6,077 nucleotides of DNA, taken from NCBI GenBank assembly GCA_021107495.1, contig JAIOSR010000275.1, positions 1 to 6,077 of the forward strand, read 5' to 3'. The notes beneath the pieces are model-generated. The model was given only the letters and a program-made list of their open reading frames with translations. It did no database searches and was not told the origin of the DNA. The number at the start of each line of letters is the position of its first letter. Within the stretch, counting starts at the first letter, position 1. Of this stretch, positions 5,242-6,077 are shown piece after piece. This stretch comes from Desulfobacterales bacterium. Lineage in GTDB: Bacteria > Desulfobacterota > DSM-4660 > Desulfatiglandales > Desulfatiglandaceae. A program made the position numbers and the translations under genes.

Positions 5242-5276
5242 CTAACTAATAATCCTTGTCGTGAAGGGGGTGCAGC

Positions 5277-6077
5277 ATGGAACAAAATGATGAGGTTTAT
5301 ATCAAACTGCAAAAGCACCTGAATAATCAGGCAGTCGGTTTCCCAGCTACTAAGACAGGCGTTGAGATAAGAATATTGAAACACATTTTTACACCTGAAG
5401 AGGCTGAAATTGCCTCTTTTTTAAGCTACAGATTTGAGCCGCTTGAAATTATTTATAGAAGAGTCGAACCTCTGGTTGAATCACCCGAAGAACTGGAGGA
5501 GATCCTTGATCGCATTCAGAAAAAGGGCGGACTTGAGTTCAAAATAAAAAATGGTGAAAAGCATTATTGCAATGCGCCTTTTGTTGTAGGGATGTACGAA
5601 TTTCAGCTTGATCGACTAACTCCCGAATTTATAAAGGATTTCAATGATTATACTTCTGATAAGAATTTCGCTATCGAATTTTTGAGTACGGAACTTCCAC
5701 AGATGCGTACCATACCAGTCGCCAGAAGCATTCGCCCACAATATAATGTAAGCACTTTTGATGAAGTAACGACCCTGCTGCAACAGGCTGAAGAACCCTT
5801 TGTCATCATCGATTGCATTTGCCGTAAAAAGAAATCAATAGAGGGCAAGCCTTGCAAGGTAACGGATCGAAAAGAAACCTGTCTCGCTATAGGTGATATG
5901 GCTCAGATGGTCCTGAAAAACGATGTCGGCAGGAAAATTACCAGAGATGAAGCTGTGTCGATTATAGAACAGAATCAGAAGGAGGGATTAGTTCTTCAGC
6001 CTTCAAATACAAAGATGGCTGAATTCATTTGTTCATGTTGCGGATGCTGCTGCGGTATGTTAACCATGCACAAGGTC
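5277..6077 (+). CDS. Cys-rich iron-sulfur (4Fe-4S ferredoxin-type) protein with N-terminal winged-helix-like region (partial)
   Basis: The frame is open from ATG at 5277 through the window end, giving 267 residues; the C-terminus is missing. The RBS AAGGGGG (5264-5270) supports this start. Residues about 29-95 look like a winged-helix region ('LKHIFTPEEAEIASFLS' then helices and a short wing), followed by a conserved-looking stretch (APFVVGMYEFQLDRL, 100-114). Two Cys groups follow: DCICR with C180, C182, C193 and C202, and the dense ICSCCGCCCG with C252, C254, C255, C257, C258 and C259. This resembles a family of anaerobe 4Fe-4S proteins in which the CxCCxCCC motif precedes a 2x[4Fe-4S] ferredoxin domain; that domain would lie beyond the window. 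A redox or electron-transfer role, or an oxidoreductase partner or redox-sensing role, is plausible, but the substrate is unknown. There is no signal peptide, so it is cytoplasmic. It is probably transcribed apart from the phosphatase, given the 246-bp spacer with promoter signals. Confidence 0.85.
   Translation, partial: MEQNDEVYIKLQKHLNNQAVGFPATKTGVEIRILKHIFTPEEAEIASFLSYRFEPLEIIYRRVEPLVESPEELEEILDRIQKKGGLEFKIKNGEKHYCNAPFVVGMYEFQLDRLTPEFIKDFNDYTSDKNFAIEFLSTELPQMRTIPVARSIRPQYNVSTFDEVTTLLQQAEEPFVIIDCICRKKKSIEGKPCKVTDRKETCLAIGDMAQMVLKNDVGRKITRDEAVSIIEQNQKEGLVLQPSNTKMAEFICSCCGCCCGMLTMHKV

Noticed and set aside
1..6077. CRISPR array, tRNA, rRNA or toxin-antitoxin pair
   Set aside because: No regularly spaced repeats, no cloverleaf or rRNA-like sequence, and no paired small ORFs with overlapping RBS signals were seen.

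Overview
The window looks like accessory chromosome from a Gram-negative anaerobe, most likely a Desulfobacterota (sulfate-reducer-type) bacterium. This is inferred from three things: a PEP-CTERM protein sorted by an exosortase, a large dCache-HAMP-cNMP-SpoIIE phosphatase, and a Cys-rich 4Fe-4S protein. No taxonomic marker gene is present. All convincing genes are on the + strand and are separated by long AT-rich spacers rich in palindromes and promoter-like signals.

Layout. Positions 1-75 hold the last 24 codons of a probable flavodoxin/NAD(P)H-dependent FMN reductase-like protein. Positions 76-1226 have no clear gene. They contain a sigma70-like promoter with a FadR/TetR-type operator (231-279), a ribosome-binding site and ATG that lead only into a 12-codon ORF, and a terminator-like hairpin (313-358). 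A gene-less stretch follows, then a very good sigma54 (-24/-12) promoter at 895-910. That promoter would give a structured leader of about 305 nt for the PEP-CTERM gene at 1227-1808, which ends in a long bidirectional terminator (1822-1879). Positions 1880-2471 are non-coding but hold an 8+8 inverted repeat, an extended -10 promoter with a perfect 14-bp palindrome at the predicted start, and a second, nearer promoter candidate. The 852-aa sensor phosphatase fills 2472-5030. A 246-bp spacer with hairpins and weak promoter signals precedes the partial Cys-rich iron-sulfur protein gene (5277 to the window end).

How the parts may work. The genes are probably separate transcription units rather than one operon, because each has its own leader and the PEP-CTERM gene is closed by a strong terminator. 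The PEP-CTERM protein would be exported and processed at the envelope, with no exosortase in the window. The phosphatase appears to join an extracytoplasmic amino-acid-type dCache sensor, a HAMP relay and a cytoplasmic cyclic-nucleotide-binding domain to a complete SpoIIE/PP2C catalytic domain, so it may integrate two signals to dephosphorylate an unseen STAS/anti-sigma-antagonist partner. The most interesting points are this dual-input phosphatase, the sigma54 promoter with its long leader, and the orphan FadR-type promoter that no longer drives a recognisable gene.
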